Shown here in pieces: positions 8,789 through 17,514 of a DNA stretch of 60,263 bases (position 1 is the first letter of the stretch; each line of letters opens with the position of its first letter). Source of the DNA: Bacteroidota bacterium (GTDB taxonomy: Bacteria > Bacteroidota > Bacteroidia > Bacteroidales > B39-G9); assembly GCA_015222055.1 (NCBI GenBank), contig JADFUR010000062.1, positions 1 to 60,263 of the forward strand, given 5' to 3'. The position numbers were made by a program, and so were the translations under genes. The notes beneath the pieces were generated by a model that saw nothing but the letters and a program-made list of their open reading frames with translations, had not been told where the DNA came from and searched no databases.

Positions 8789-9805
8789 TTGAGAGCACAA
8801 ATTATTGATTGTTTTAGCTTTGTGAAAAATTTGTCTTTTAAAAAAGCAAGCAACTTTTTAAAAGTATTTATTAGTTTTAGCATATCAAAAGTATTAAAAA
8901 AGCCTATTGTTTGGGGATTGCCTTACAGTGTGTCAATTGAGCCCACAACTTCGTGCAACTTACATTGCCTTGAGTGCCCTAGTGGACAAAATCAATTTTC
9001 AAGAAAAACGGGAAACATTTCTTCTGAATTATATAAATCAGTCATTAAAGAACTTTATCCCCATTTATCATATTTAATTTTATATTTTCAAGGTGAACCG
9101 TATTTGCATCCTAATTTTTTTGATTTAGTTAATTATGCTAATAAGAAAAATATATATACAGCAAGCTCAACAAATGGTCATTTTTTAAGTGAAGAAAATG
9201 CAAAAGCAACAATACTCTCGGGCTTAAGTAGATTGATTATATCTTTAGATGGGACAACTCAAGATACTTATTCTTTTTATAGAAAAGGAGGCGATCTAGG
9301 CAAAGTAATAGAAGGTGTTAAGAATATTGTAAGAGCAAAAAAAGACTTAAAATCAAAGACGCCTTATTTAATATTACAATTTCTAGTTGTAAAGCAAAAT
9401 CAGCATCAAATTGAAGAGGCGAGGATACTTGCCAAACAGTTAAACGTTGATAAGATTGTTTTTAAATCTGCACAAATATATGATTTCCAAAATGGGAGCG
9501 AGCTTATTCCAACAATTAATAGATATTCGCGGTATCGAAAAATTAAAAGCAAATATTTTATTAAGAATAATTTGCCTAATTATTGTAGGCGACTTTGGAA
9601 TTCATCAGTAATAACATGGGATGGCTTAATTGTTCCTTGCTGTTTTGACAAAGATGCGAAATATATATTAGGAGATTTGCAGAAGGGCAAATTTAAAAAT
9701 ATATGGAAATCAGTCAAATATAACCAATTTCGAAAGAAAGTGCTACATTCCCGAAAAAGTACTGATATCTGTCAAAATTGTACAGAGGGGCTCAGAAAAA
9801 AATAA
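8789..9805 (+). CDS. Radical SAM/SPASM domain protein
   Basis: The 4Fe-4S radical SAM motif is CNLHCLEC (C56, C60, C63), preceded by SIEPTTS and followed by FQGEPYLHPNFFDL and the second strand LIISLDGT. The C-terminal SPASM-type auxiliary cluster has cysteines in NYCRRLWNS, IVPCCFDKD and DICQNCTEG. The 338-residue size and the CNLxCxxC...GEP...SPASM order match radical SAM proteins often found near glycan or peptide modification loci; the substrate is unknown. The start is uncertain: TTG 8789 is the first plausible codon after the terminator and there is no ATG in the first 80 codons. The preceding terminator implies its own promoter in a very short gap, or read-through. Confidence 0.85.
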   Translation: MRAQIIDCFSFVKNLSFKKASNFLKVFISFSISKVLKKPIVWGLPYSVSIEPTTSCNLHCLECPSGQNQFSRKTGNISSELYKSVIKELYPHLSYLILYFQGEPYLHPNFFDLVNYANKKNIYTASSTNGHFLSEENAKATILSGLSRLIISLDGTTQDTYSFYRKGGDLGKVIEGVKNIVRAKKDLKSKTPYLILQFLVVKQNQHQIEEARILAKQLNVDKIVFKSAQIYDFQNGSELIPTINRYSRYRKIKSKYFIKNNLPNYCRRLWNSSVITWDGLIVPCCFDKDAKYILGDLQKGKFKNIWKSVKYNQFRKKVLHSRKSTDICQNCTEGLRKK

Positions 9806-9823
9806 AAGAGTTCTTGAGTTTTA

Positions 9824-10123
9824 TTAATTACACTGAGAAACACAATTAATAATCTGACTTAATTTTTCGTGTTTTAAAAAATAATAAGTGTTTTTTCCTT
9901 CTCTTTTCGAAGAGAGAACTCCTTTATCTTTCAAAATACCTAGATGATGAGAGGTTGTTGACTGCTCAATTTGTAACATGTTGTGTATTTCTGTTACTGT
10001 TAATTTTTTTCCGTCTTCTAAAAATTTTAATATGGCGATTCTCATTGGATGAGCAATGGCTTTAAGCATATTTGCAGTATTTTCAAGCTTTTCAATATTT
10101 AAATCTTTTATTTTCACTCCCAT
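9824..10123 (-). CDS. ArsR-family winged-helix transcriptional regulator
   Basis: The 99-residue protein has the ArsR/SmtB layout: AIAHPMRIAILKFL forms helix 1-2, LTVTEIHNMLQIEQSTTSHHLGILKDKGVL is the helix-turn-helix with recognition helix STTSHHLGIL, and REGKNTYYFL is the beta wing. The usual ELCVCD metal-binding helix motif is absent; two cysteines occur only at the extreme C-terminus (NCVSQCN), so the sensed signal may be non-metal or use that C-terminal pair. It is monocistronic and convergent with the radical SAM gene. A partly palindromic sequence just upstream may be its operator. Confidence 0.9.
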   Translation of the reverse strand: MGVKIKDLNIEKLENTANMLKAIAHPMRIAILKFLEDGKKLTVTEIHNMLQIEQSTTSHHLGILKDKGVLSSKREGKNTYYFLKHEKLSQIINCVSQCN

Positions 10124-10151
10124 AACATATGTTTTAAATGCAAATATATAA

Positions 10152-10172
10152 ATATGTTGACCAACTACATAT
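10152..10172. promoter_or_regulatory. Candidate operator for the ArsR-type regulator
   Basis: An imperfect inverted repeat ATATGTTG / CAAC(T)ACATAT is centred about 38 bases upstream of the regulator start, and a shorter perfect palindrome AACATATGTT covers 10124-10133 next to the start codon. ArsR proteins bind such AT-rich dyads and usually repress themselves. This is inferred from position and symmetry only. Confidence 0.45.
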
Positions 10173-10192
10173 GATAATTGTCATAAATTTAT

Positions 10193-10225
10193 AAAACCCC
10201 CCAAATAATTACTTTGGGGGGTTTT
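10193..10225 (-). terminator. Strong bidirectional terminator
   Basis: A perfect 13-bp stem (four A, six C, three A pairing with three T, six G, four T) encloses a 7-base loop. It lies 9 bases beyond the end of the secreted endonuclease gene on the minus strand and can end transcription in that direction. Confidence 0.85.
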
Positions 10226-10233
10226 AGTGAAAT

Positions 10234-13182
10234 TTAATTTTTTATAAAGCTTGATGTTTTTATGCCAAGTTTATTGTCACATATTTTTATAAAATACATG
10301 CCTTTTTTAAGATTATTTATATTAATTTGTAAAGTAGAGTTCTGTTTATAAAAAGACAGAACCTTTTCTCCAATAATATTATAAATTTCAACACTTTCAT
10401 TGTTGCTGTCTGTGCTAAGAGTTAAAATATTGTTGGCAGGATTTGGATAAATATTTATATTGTGATTCTCGTCGATAGAATTAATTGAATTCCCTTTTAG
10501 CAATATATCCTGAGAGCTTGAAGTGCTTCCGCAAATATTTGTAACCGTATATACAACTTTATAATTTTCGTATGAACTGAACGAATGAATAGGATTCTTA
10601 CTTTGATTTGTAAATCCATCATTAAAGTTCCATAAAAATGAAGTTCCATAAGACGATTTATCTGTAAATGAAACTGTTTTACCATTAATTACATATGAAA
10701 AATTTGAAATTGGTAAGTTGTTAAGTGTTAAAGTGAAATAACTTGAAGTAGAACTATTTTCATTTTTAAAAACTTCAACATAATAATTGCCTTGTTTAGA
10801 AGCATAAAATGTGGCTTTTGTTCCTAAAATTTGAGAGTTCCCTTCCATCATCCAATTATAGCTATCGTAAGAACCATCGTTTAATGATAATAAGCTACTG
10901 TCTCCCTCACAAATTTTTTCTTCTCCAATAATAATGGGTGCTAAAATATTATTAGTGTAGCTTTTCGAATTTGAGGTCACTTTATTATTTTCGTTATCAA
11001 CAGCCTCTACTTTATAATAAACAGTTATTCCTTCTGCTTGAGCAGGAATTTTAGAGTCTGATTTATAAGTATTCTCTGTGCTAACAGACATGTTAATAAT
11101 GTTGTCGAAACTAGTTCCATCAGTGCACCATAATACTTTTGCAGTAGAAATAGAACCATCGTCTGTAATATCTGCAAATACATCAACATCATCATCAACA
11201 ATTGGTTGCTCCGGAGTTGTTGAAATGTTTGAAATATTTGGAATTGAAATCGAAGGAATTAAATAATTTAATGATGTGCCAGTTTGTTTATTTCCTTCAT
11301 TATCTGTAGCCTCTATTTTATAATAAACAGTTATTCCTTCTGCTTGAGCAGGAATTTTAGAGTCTGATTTATAAGTATTTTCTGTGCTAACAGACATGTT
11401 AATATTGTTGTCGAAACTAGTTCCATCAGTGCACCATAATACTTTTGCAGTAGAAATAGAACCATCGTCTGTAATATCAGCAAATACATCTACCGCATCG
11501 TTAGGTGTAGGCATCTTTGGCAAAATATTAATATTAAAAATTTCAGGAAATCCCTCATTGGTTTTTTCTTTTCCTGTTACCATAACATCTTCGATTTGCC
11601 AAGTTTTTCCATCGTTTGAACCAGATGTGTATTTAAAAGCAACATACACAGCGGTTTTGTTAAACGCTGAAATGTCAACATTTCCAGAAGGTGTCCATAC
11701 ATAATCTCCTGAAGAAAAAGTACAATTTGTTGTCAAACTAGTCCATGAGAACGATGTGCTTGAAGGATCGCTTGTTCCATCATAGTCTGAAGATATATAT
11801 ACATCAAAAGTATTGTCTGTACCATATTCTTTCATTGATGTTTTAAAAGCAAAAAATATGTTCTGATAATTTTTAAGATTTAATGAAGGAGATATTAACC
11901 AATCTTCGTTTGCATTACTTGTCGTACCATCAAAATTCGACATTTTAACATACATTGTTCCTTGATATTCAATGGGATGCCAAATTTGATCGGCACCGAT
12001 TACACTGTATTGAGAAAAAACTCCTAAATCACCGGTGTTAAAATCTTCCGACAAAATTGTTAATGTTGGATTGTTTTCTATTATATAAGATCTGCTTGAT
12101 GTTGTTGATGTATTACTTTCATCATCAGTAGCAAAAATTTTGTAAGAAACAGTTGTTCCGTTTTCTTGAGCTGGGATTTTTGTGCTCGACTGATATGTGT
12201 TGCCGGAACTAACAGTCATAGTAATATCATTATCATAACTTGAGCCATCGGTGCACCAAGAAATTTTAGCTGACGATATTGTTCCGTTGTCTGTTATGTT
12301 TGCAGAAATTGTTACCTCGTCGTTTGATTTGGGAATTTCTGGAGAAATAATAACATTTGATATTGAAGGAGTTGAATTTTCGCCCCAAACACTGTTTACA
12401 AATTCAGGATGATCAATAAAAGGGTTTCTGTTGTGTTGATAATCATTGTAAATTTTATTGTTTCTGTTAATCTCTTTTTGACTAACAGGATCCTGAGCAT
12501 CCCATTTTAGTAAAAGATTAATTGCCCATTCTTTGTAAGCAGGATAAGAAGAACCATCGAGCATTGCACTAGACCAGCCACTAATTCTGTTTTCATAACG
12601 AGTTGCCATATAAAAATATGTTCTGGCAAAATCGCCTTTATATTCATCAATAGGTTCAAAAACAGTACCGCTATATCCTGAAAAAGAACAAGGCCCTAAT
12701 TTGCAACCATTTTGAGATGTCCATTTTGGAGAAGAAACTTCCCCAAAAGGCCAATTACTTCGTTGACCATTAACTTTGCCATCTGTTGGATATATATGAA
12801 AAATGTCTGTTACCATTGGGCTTTCTTTGTTAAACCAGCTTTTGGGAAAAGAATGTTCTCTGTTGTAGCAATCTCCTTCAACTTTATAAGTTCCACATTG
12901 TCCACTTCCAAAAGTATATTCATAAGGAGGTGTTCCTCCGGGAACATCAGAATACATATCCCAAACTTTACCATTTGGTTTTGCATCTGTGTTGTAATAG
13001 GCCGTCCATAAGCCACTGTATGAGAGAGAGGTGTGGCCTGAAATTATTCCGTAAAGTGCTGTTTTTAAATCAGCACCGGTTTTTCCATCTGCATCATCAT
13101 AATAGCCCGTTGGCTCTTGTGCAAATATTATTGAAGAAAACAATAATATATTAATAATAATAAAAAGCACTCTTTTTTTCAT
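10234..13182 (-). CDS. Secreted endonuclease I with T9SS type A sorting domain
   Basis: The 982-residue protein starts with a signal peptide (MKKRVLFIIINILLFSSIIFAQ). Residues about 25-265 are an endonuclease I (NucM/Vvn) domain with the metal-binding motif CYNREHSFPKSWF (105-117) and HIYPTDGKVNGQRSNWPFG. Then come an immunoglobulin-like repeat (about 271-370), a choice-of-anchor J domain (about 375-540), two further copies of the repeat (about 547-648 and 649-750), a PKD-like domain containing SFTDKSSYGTSFLWNFNDG, and a C-terminal T9SS domain (INIYPNPANN... to the end). It should cut extracellular DNA at the cell surface or in the medium. Two of the repeats are nearly identical at DNA level. 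It ends at a strong terminator and is monocistronic. Confidence 0.93.
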   Translation of the reverse strand: MKKRVLFIIINILLFSSIIFAQEPTGYYDDADGKTGADLKTALYGIISGHTSLSYSGLWTAYYNTDAKPNGKVWDMYSDVPGGTPPYEYTFGSGQCGTYKVEGDCYNREHSFPKSWFNKESPMVTDIFHIYPTDGKVNGQRSNWPFGEVSSPKWTSQNGCKLGPCSFSGYSGTVFEPIDEYKGDFARTYFYMATRYENRISGWSSAMLDGSSYPAYKEWAINLLLKWDAQDPVSQKEINRNNKIYNDYQHNRNPFIDHPEFVNSVWGENSTPSISNVIISPEIPKSNDEVTISANITDNGTISSAKISWCTDGSSYDNDITMTVSSGNTYQSSTKIPAQENGTTVSYKIFATDDESNTSTTSSRSYIIENNPTLTILSEDFNTGDLGVFSQYSVIGADQIWHPIEYQGTMYVKMSNFDGTTSNANEDWLISPSLNLKNYQNIFFAFKTSMKEYGTDNTFDVYISSDYDGTSDPSSTSFSWTSLTTNCTFSSGDYVWTPSGNVDISAFNKTAVYVAFKYTSGSNDGKTWQIEDVMVTGKEKTNEGFPEIFNINILPKMPTPNDAVDVFADITDDGSISTAKVLWCTDGTSFDNNINMSVSTENTYKSDSKIPAQAEGITVYYKIEATDNEGNKQTGTSLNYLIPSISIPNISNISTTPEQPIVDDDVDVFADITDDGSISTAKVLWCTDGTSFDNIINMSVSTENTYKSDSKIPAQAEGITVYYKVEAVDNENNKVTSNSKSYTNNILAPIIIGEEKICEGDSSLLSLNDGSYDSYNWMMEGNSQILGTKATFYASKQGNYYVEVFKNENSSTSSYFTLTLNNLPISNFSYVINGKTVSFTDKSSYGTSFLWNFNDGFTNQSKNPIHSFSSYENYKVVYTVTNICGSTSSSQDILLKGNSINSIDENHNINIYPNPANNILTLSTDSNNESVEIYNIIGEKVLSFYKQNSTLQININNLKKGMYFIKICDNKLGIKTSSFIKN
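11003..11190 (-). repeat. Intragenic near-identical domain repeat, copy A
   Basis: This part of the endonuclease gene matches 11309-11496 at an offset of exactly 306 bases (102 codons), with about three differences in the roughly 180-bp core. The third copy of the same protein domain near 12100-12350 is far more diverged, so the two close copies were duplicated or homogenised recently. Confidence 0.85.
11309..11496 (-). repeat. Intragenic near-identical domain repeat, copy B
   Basis: Partner of the repeat at 11003-11190. The encoded segments both run from YYKxEA...NxxG through PAQAEGITVYYK to SKVLWCTDGTSFDN in minus-strand orientation. The reading frame is kept, so the protein gains one whole Ig-like unit. 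Confidence 0.85.
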
Positions 13183-13461
13183 AGTTATAAAGATTAAAAA
13201 TTAAAAAAATTTTATGTTAAGTTTTTTTTTGGAGGAAGTTGCTTAAAAATTCCTTTAATTTTGTATTAAAACCATAAATTTTTACGAAAAATTGGGTGCG
13301 AAGTTACAAAAAAAATACAGCAATTTTTTGACAAATTTTAGAACTAATAAAATTATTATTCTGTAAAGTTTGAAAAAAGCATTGCTTTTTATTTCTTTTG
13401 TTGAAATATTCGTTTTTTTAAATTGCCAAATTTATTTTTCAAAACCTAGTATTAAATAAAA

Positions 13462-13917
13462 ATGAGAGCTGTTATACAAAGAGTTAAAAACACAAGTGTA
13501 AAAATTAACAATGCTGAGAAATCAAAAATTGATAAAGGGTTGTTAATTTTTATTGGAGTTGAAAATACAGATACAAATGAAGATGTGCAATGGTTAAGCG
13601 GGAAAATATCAAGGCTTAGAATTTTTGATGATGAGGATGGTGTTATGAATTTGTCAATTAATGATATTGAAGGACAAGCTATGGTGATTAGTCAATTTAC
13701 TTTACATGCCAAAACAAAAAAAGGAAATCGCCCATCATATATTCATGCGGCAAAACCCGAGATTTCTTTGCCAATTTACAATCGTTTTATTCAACAACTT
13801 TCGTCAGATTTAATTAATAAGGAAATTAAAACAGGAGAGTTTGGTGCTAATATGCAAATTTCTTTGACTAATGACGGTCCTGTAACCATTATTATTGATA
13901 CAAAAAATAAAGAGTAA
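13462..13917 (+). CDS. dtd: D-aminoacyl-tRNA deacylase
   Basis: This enzyme removes D-amino acids (and glycine from mischarged tRNA-Ala) from tRNA. The 151-residue length is standard. The start MRAVIQRV, LIFIGVE, the active-site SQFTLHAKTKKGNRPSY block, GEFGANMQI and the C-terminal LTNDGPVTIIID are all hallmark segments of the Dtd family, including the NxGPVT motif that enforces chirality. It is followed after 23 bases by a MazG-like gene on the same strand; the pair form a small quality-control operon with deoC further downstream. Confidence 0.96.
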   Translation: MRAVIQRVKNTSVKINNAEKSKIDKGLLIFIGVENTDTNEDVQWLSGKISRLRIFDDEDGVMNLSINDIEGQAMVISQFTLHAKTKKGNRPSYIHAAKPEISLPIYNRFIQQLSSDLINKEIKTGEFGANMQISLTNDGPVTIIIDTKNKE

Positions 13918-13940
13918 TTATTTAATATATATAATTAAAG

Positions 13941-14270
13941 ATGAAGATTGAACAGGCACAACAAGCAGTAGATAAGTGGATTAATACTTATGGTGTAAGG
14001 TATTTTGACGAGTTGACAAATATGGCTATATTAACAGAAGAGGTTGGAGAAGTGGCAAGAATAATTTCCCGAAAATATGGGGAGCAGTCATTTAAAGAAT
14101 CTGATAAAGGAAAAGATTTGTCAGATGAATTGTCAGATGTATTATTTGTTTTAATTTGTATTGCAAATCAGACGGGAATTAATTTGACCGAAGCATTTGA
14201 GAAAAATTTGCAAAAGAAAACCAAGAGAGATTCTCAAAGACATAAGAATAATGAAAAATTAAATAAATAA
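13941..14270 (+). CDS. MazG-like nucleotide pyrophosphohydrolase
   Basis: The 109-residue protein carries the single-domain MazG signature: EEVGEVARI (the EExxE metal-binding helix, about residues 33-41) and LSDELSDVLF (the ExxD helix, about 59-68). Such enzymes hydrolyse non-canonical or excess nucleoside triphosphates to monophosphate and pyrophosphate. The C-terminus is a charged tail ending NNEKLNK. It follows dtd closely and precedes a pair of REP-like palindromes and deoC. Whether it acts on dNTPs or another substrate cannot be read from sequence. Confidence 0.88.
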   Translation: MKIEQAQQAVDKWINTYGVRYFDELTNMAILTEEVGEVARIISRKYGEQSFKESDKGKDLSDELSDVLFVLICIANQTGINLTEAFEKNLQKKTKRDSQRHKNNEKLNK

Positions 14271-14308
14271 TGTATTTTTGCATTGTGATAAAAGATTTTT
14301 AATTTGTC

Positions 14309-14382
14309 TGCTCTTTCGGATTTGTAATCCGAAAGTATTAATATACAGCTTGCTAATTCGGGATTACAAATCCCGAACAGCA
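14309..14382. repeat. BIME-like pair of inverted REP palindromes
   Basis: The left arm 14309-14333 contains the perfect palindrome CTTTCGGATT-TGT-AATCCGAAAG. The right arm 14357-14382 contains TTCGGGATT-ACA-AATCCCGAA. The two arms are inverted copies of each other (TGCT...GAA against TTC...AGCA), separated by 23 bases, so the whole forms either two small hairpins or one long one. This is the architecture of bacterial interspersed mosaic elements. It fills the gap between the MazG-like gene and deoC. Enzymes of the RAYT family mobilise such elements, and a RAYT-like domain is encoded at 20881-24654. Confidence 0.75.
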
Positions 14383-14433
14383 GTGGATTTAATTATTACA
14401 GAAAAAACAATCATTAATTAAATATAAAAATTT

Positions 14434-15321
14434 ATGAAACAGTTATTAGAGAAATACAAAAAGACAATTATTGATGGGGATATACAAAAAAAGGTTGAAA
14501 AAATTGTAAGTAATGCTTGTTCTTTATATAATGTTGATAATCTGAAAAAGGCGTTTAGCTTTATAGATTTAACAACTCTTAATTCAACAGATACTTTAGA
14601 CAAAGGAAAACTTTTTGCTGATAATGTTAGCAATTTCAAATCAAAATTTCCTAATATGTCAAATGTTGCCGCAATATGTGTCTATCCTTCTTTGGTAGAA
14701 AGTGTAAGGAAAAATTTGACAGATAAAAATGTGCGTATTGCAGCCGTAGCTGCCGGGTTTCCTACTTCACAAACATTTCTTGAAGTTAAAATTCAGGAAT
14801 GCAAAATGGCTGTTGAAAAAGGAGCCGATGATATTGACATTGTGATTTCAATAGGTCGTTTTTTGGCAGGCGATTATCAAGTTGTTTTTGAAGAGATAAA
14901 AGCCATTAAGGAAGCTATTGGAGATGCTCATCTTAAAGTAATTCTTGAAACTGGAGTATTGCCTACATTACAAGATGTTAGAACAGCAAGTATTATTGCC
15001 ATGGAAGCAGGAGCAGATTATATTAAAACCTCAACTGGGAAATTAGAGCCGGCTGCTACACTCGAAGCCGTTTATGTAATGACAGACGCAATAAATGATT
15101 TTTTTAAAACAACAGGAAAAAAAGTTGGTGTAAAACCTGCAGGTGGTGTTTCTACACCAAAACAAGCAATTGAATATTTGGCTGTTGTGAAAAATAATCT
15201 TGATGAGAAATGGCTTAATTCAAATTTATTTAGAATTGGAGCAAGTCGTTTGGCAAATAATTTGCTTAACGAAATAATTAAATTGGAAACAGGAGAGAAA
15301 AAAGAGATTAAACATTTTTAA
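14434..15321 (+). CDS. deoC: Deoxyribose-phosphate aldolase
   Basis: The enzyme cleaves 2-deoxyribose 5-phosphate to acetaldehyde and glyceraldehyde 3-phosphate, the last step of deoxynucleoside catabolism. The TIM-barrel signatures are FIDLTTLN (43-50), GADDIDIVISIGRFL (130-144), the Schiff-base lysine K198 in YIKTSTGK, and K234 in VGVKPAGGVST. The 295-residue chain is longer than the E. coli enzyme (about 259) because of an N-terminal helical extension, which is usual for the Bacteroidetes form. The gene probably ends near a weak hairpin with a T-run at about 15350-15381. It fits with the secreted nucleases in the window as the internal end of a DNA-scavenging route. Confidence 0.95.
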   Translation: MKQLLEKYKKTIIDGDIQKKVEKIVSNACSLYNVDNLKKAFSFIDLTTLNSTDTLDKGKLFADNVSNFKSKFPNMSNVAAICVYPSLVESVRKNLTDKNVRIAAVAAGFPTSQTFLEVKIQECKMAVEKGADDIDIVISIGRFLAGDYQVVFEEIKAIKEAIGDAHLKVILETGVLPTLQDVRTASIIAMEAGADYIKTSTGKLEPAATLEAVYVMTDAINDFFKTTGKKVGVKPAGGVSTPKQAIEYLAVVKNNLDEKWLNSNLFRIGASRLANNLLNEIIKLETGEKKEIKHF

Positions 15322-15464
15322 TTTTTTTTCATAAAAAAGATACAGAAGAGACCTGCTGGAATAAAATTCGGTGGGTTTTTTTGTGCTTTGTTCAAGTTAT
15401 ATTTGTTAAACAGGAAGTGGTTTATTCTCAATTAGTTGTGCCGATTTGAAAATAATTATTTATA

Positions 15465-15498
15465 TTGTAAAATAATAAATTATTTATATATACCTTTG
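15465..15498 (+). promoter_or_regulatory. Candidate Bacteroidetes-type promoter for typA
   Basis: TACCTTTG at 15491-15498 fits the Bacteroidetes -7 consensus TAnnTTTG, with TTG at 15465-15467 as the -33 element and 23 bases between them. The ATG of typA follows 20 bases later, giving a short leader. Confidence 0.6.
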
Positions 15499-15518
15499 CA
15501 CCCATTTTTAAACAAGAT

Positions 15519-17321
15519 ATGCAAAAGATAAGAAATATAGCAATTATTGCACACGTTGACCACGGTAAAACCACATTGGTTGATAAAATTTTAATGCAGG
15601 CCAATTTATTTAAAGGACATGAACAGCCAGGCGAGTTAATTATGGATAGTAATGACCTTGAAAGAGAACGGGGCATAACAATATTATCTAAAAATGTTTC
15701 GGTTGTTTATAAGGACGTTAAAATTAATATTATTGACACACCAGGTCACGCTGATTTTGGTGGAGAAGTTGAAAGAGTTCTTAATATGGCTGATGGTGTT
15801 TTGCTTCTTGTCGATGCTTTCGAGGGAACAATGCCACAAACACGATTTGTGCTTCAAAAAGCCATTCAATTAGGTTTAAAGCCAATTGTAGTAATTAATA
15901 AAGTTGACAAACAAAATTGTAGACCCGAAGATGTACAAGAACAGGTTTTTGATTTAATGTTTAATCTTGAAGCAAATGAAGATCAACTTGATTTCCCAAC
16001 CATATATGGTTCTGCTAAGAATGGATGGATGTCTACAGACTGGAAAAAACCTACAAATGATATAGTGCCTTTACTCGATGCAATTATTAAATATATTCCT
16101 GAGCCAAAAGTTAATACGGGGAATCCACAACTACAAATAACATCACTTGAATATTCATCTTATGTTGGTAGAATTGCAGTTGGAAGAGTTCATCGTGGAA
16201 CAATAAAGTCTGGAATGAATATTTCTTTAATAAAAAGAGATAAAACCATTAAGCGATCAAAAATTAAAGAGCTTTATGTTTTTGAAGGTTTAGGAAAAGC
16301 AAAAGTTGAAAAGGTTGACGCCGGCGATGTTTGTGCTTTAGTTGGTCTTGACGATTTTGAAATTGGTGATACTGTTTCTGATTTCGAAAATCCCGAAGCA
16401 TTGCCTTCAATTTCAATTGATGAGCCAACAATGAGTATGCTTTTTACAATTAATAATTCCCCATTTTTCGGACAAGATGGTAAATATGTTACTTCTCGTC
16501 ACTTAAAAGATCGTTTAGGAAAAGAAATTGAAAAGAATTTAGCATTGCGTGTTGAAGAGACAGGCTCTGCAGATTCCTTTACAGTGTTTGGAAGAGGTGT
16601 TCTTCATTTGTCCGTTTTAATTGAAACAATGCGACGTGAAGGCTTTGAACTTCAAATAGGTCAGCCTCAGGTAATTATTAAAAATATTGGTGGAGAAAAA
16701 TGTGAACCTATAGAATTATTATCGGTTGATTTACCAGAAAATATTTCAGGAAAAGCAATTGAAGTTATTAATAAACGCAAAGGTGAGATGATTACCATGG
16801 AGCGTAAATTTGATCGTATTCATCTTGAGTTTACTATCCCGTCGCGTGGAATAATTGGTTTGAAAAATATTTTGATGACAGCTACCGCTGGTGAAGCATT
16901 AATTTCGCATCGTTTTAAAGCTTTTGAACCATATAAAGGATCAATTGTGACTCGACAAAATGGCTCGTTAATAGCCATGGAAACGGGAACAGCAATACCT
17001 TATTCTTTAAATAAATTGCAGGACAGAGGTAAATTTTTTATTCTTCCAGGAGTGGCTGTTTACCAAGGACAAGTTGTTGGTGAGAATACTCGTGCCGGAG
17101 ATATTGTTCTTAATGTAACAAGAGAGAAAAAACTTACAAACATGAGAGCTTCAGGATCTGATGACAAGGTGAAAGTTCCGCCTCCAATTATTTTTAGTCT
17201 TGAAGAGGCTTTAGAATATATTCAAAAAGATGAATATGTTGAAATTACTCCTAAAGCAATGCGATTGCGTAAAATTTTTTTAAACGAAACTGATAGAAAA
17301 AGATTGAATAAGTCAAATTAG
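15519..17321 (+). CDS. typA: Translational GTPase TypA/BipA
   Basis: This ribosome-associated GTPase helps assembly of the large subunit and growth under stress or low temperature. G motifs are clear: G1 AHVDHGKT (11-18), the switch I segment ERERGITI, G3 [11 protein letters not shown] and G4 NKVDK. Downstream are the domain II segment [12 protein letters not shown], the EF-G-like domains III/V with [19 protein letters not shown] and the BipA-specific C-terminal domain with [20 protein letters not shown]. Six hundred residues is the normal family length. It has its own candidate promoter and a terminator at 17365-17400. Confidence 0.97.
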   Translation: MQKIRNIAIIAHVDHGKTTLVDKILMQANLFKGHEQPGELIMDSNDLERERGITILSKNVSVVYKDVKINIIDTPGHADFGGEVERVLNMADGVLLLVDAFEGTMPQTRFVLQKAIQLGLKPIVVINKVDKQNCRPEDVQEQVFDLMFNLEANEDQLDFPTIYGSAKNGWMSTDWKKPTNDIVPLLDAIIKYIPEPKVNTGNPQLQITSLEYSSYVGRIAVGRVHRGTIKSGMNISLIKRDKTIKRSKIKELYVFEGLGKAKVEKVDAGDVCALVGLDDFEIGDTVSDFENPEALPSISIDEPTMSMLFTINNSPFFGQDGKYVTSRHLKDRLGKEIEKNLALRVEETGSADSFTVFGRGVLHLSVLIETMRREGFELQIGQPQVIIKNIGGEKCEPIELLSVDLPENISGKAIEVINKRKGEMITMERKFDRIHLEFTIPSRGIIGLKNILMTATAGEALISHRFKAFEPYKGSIVTRQNGSLIAMETGTAIPYSLNKLQDRGKFFILPGVAVYQGQVVGENTRAGDIVLNVTREKKLTNMRASGSDDKVKVPPPIIFSLEEALEYIQKDEYVEITPKAMRLRKIFLNETDRKRLNKSN

Positions 17322-17364
17322 TGTCTGTTAATATAGTCATTGAAATTTTATTAAAATTATTATT

Positions 17365-17400
17365 TTTTCTCCGCCAGCTGGGCGGAGAAAATTTTTTTTT
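17365..17400 (+). terminator. Rho-independent terminator after typA
   Basis: An 11-bp stem TTTTCTCCGCC / GGCGGAGAAAA with a 5-base loop is followed by nine T residues, 43 bases after the typA stop. Confidence 0.85.
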
Positions 17401-17514
17401 CATTAATAAGAAGGAGAGGAGTTTTCTCCCTAATGGTTGAAATAATAAATAGGAAAGTTTATAGATAAAAACTAATTAAATTAATTTTCGGGGTTTTTCA
17501 TAAATATTATGTAA

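Noticed and set aside
9824-10123. Metal-responsive ArsR of an arsenic or metal resistance operon
   Set aside because: The metal-binding ELCVCD-type helix motif is missing and no efflux or reductase gene is adjacent.
12712-13154. Overlapping open frames antisense to the endonuclease gene
   Set aside because: They are mirror frames of a strongly coding region with no protein-family resemblance.
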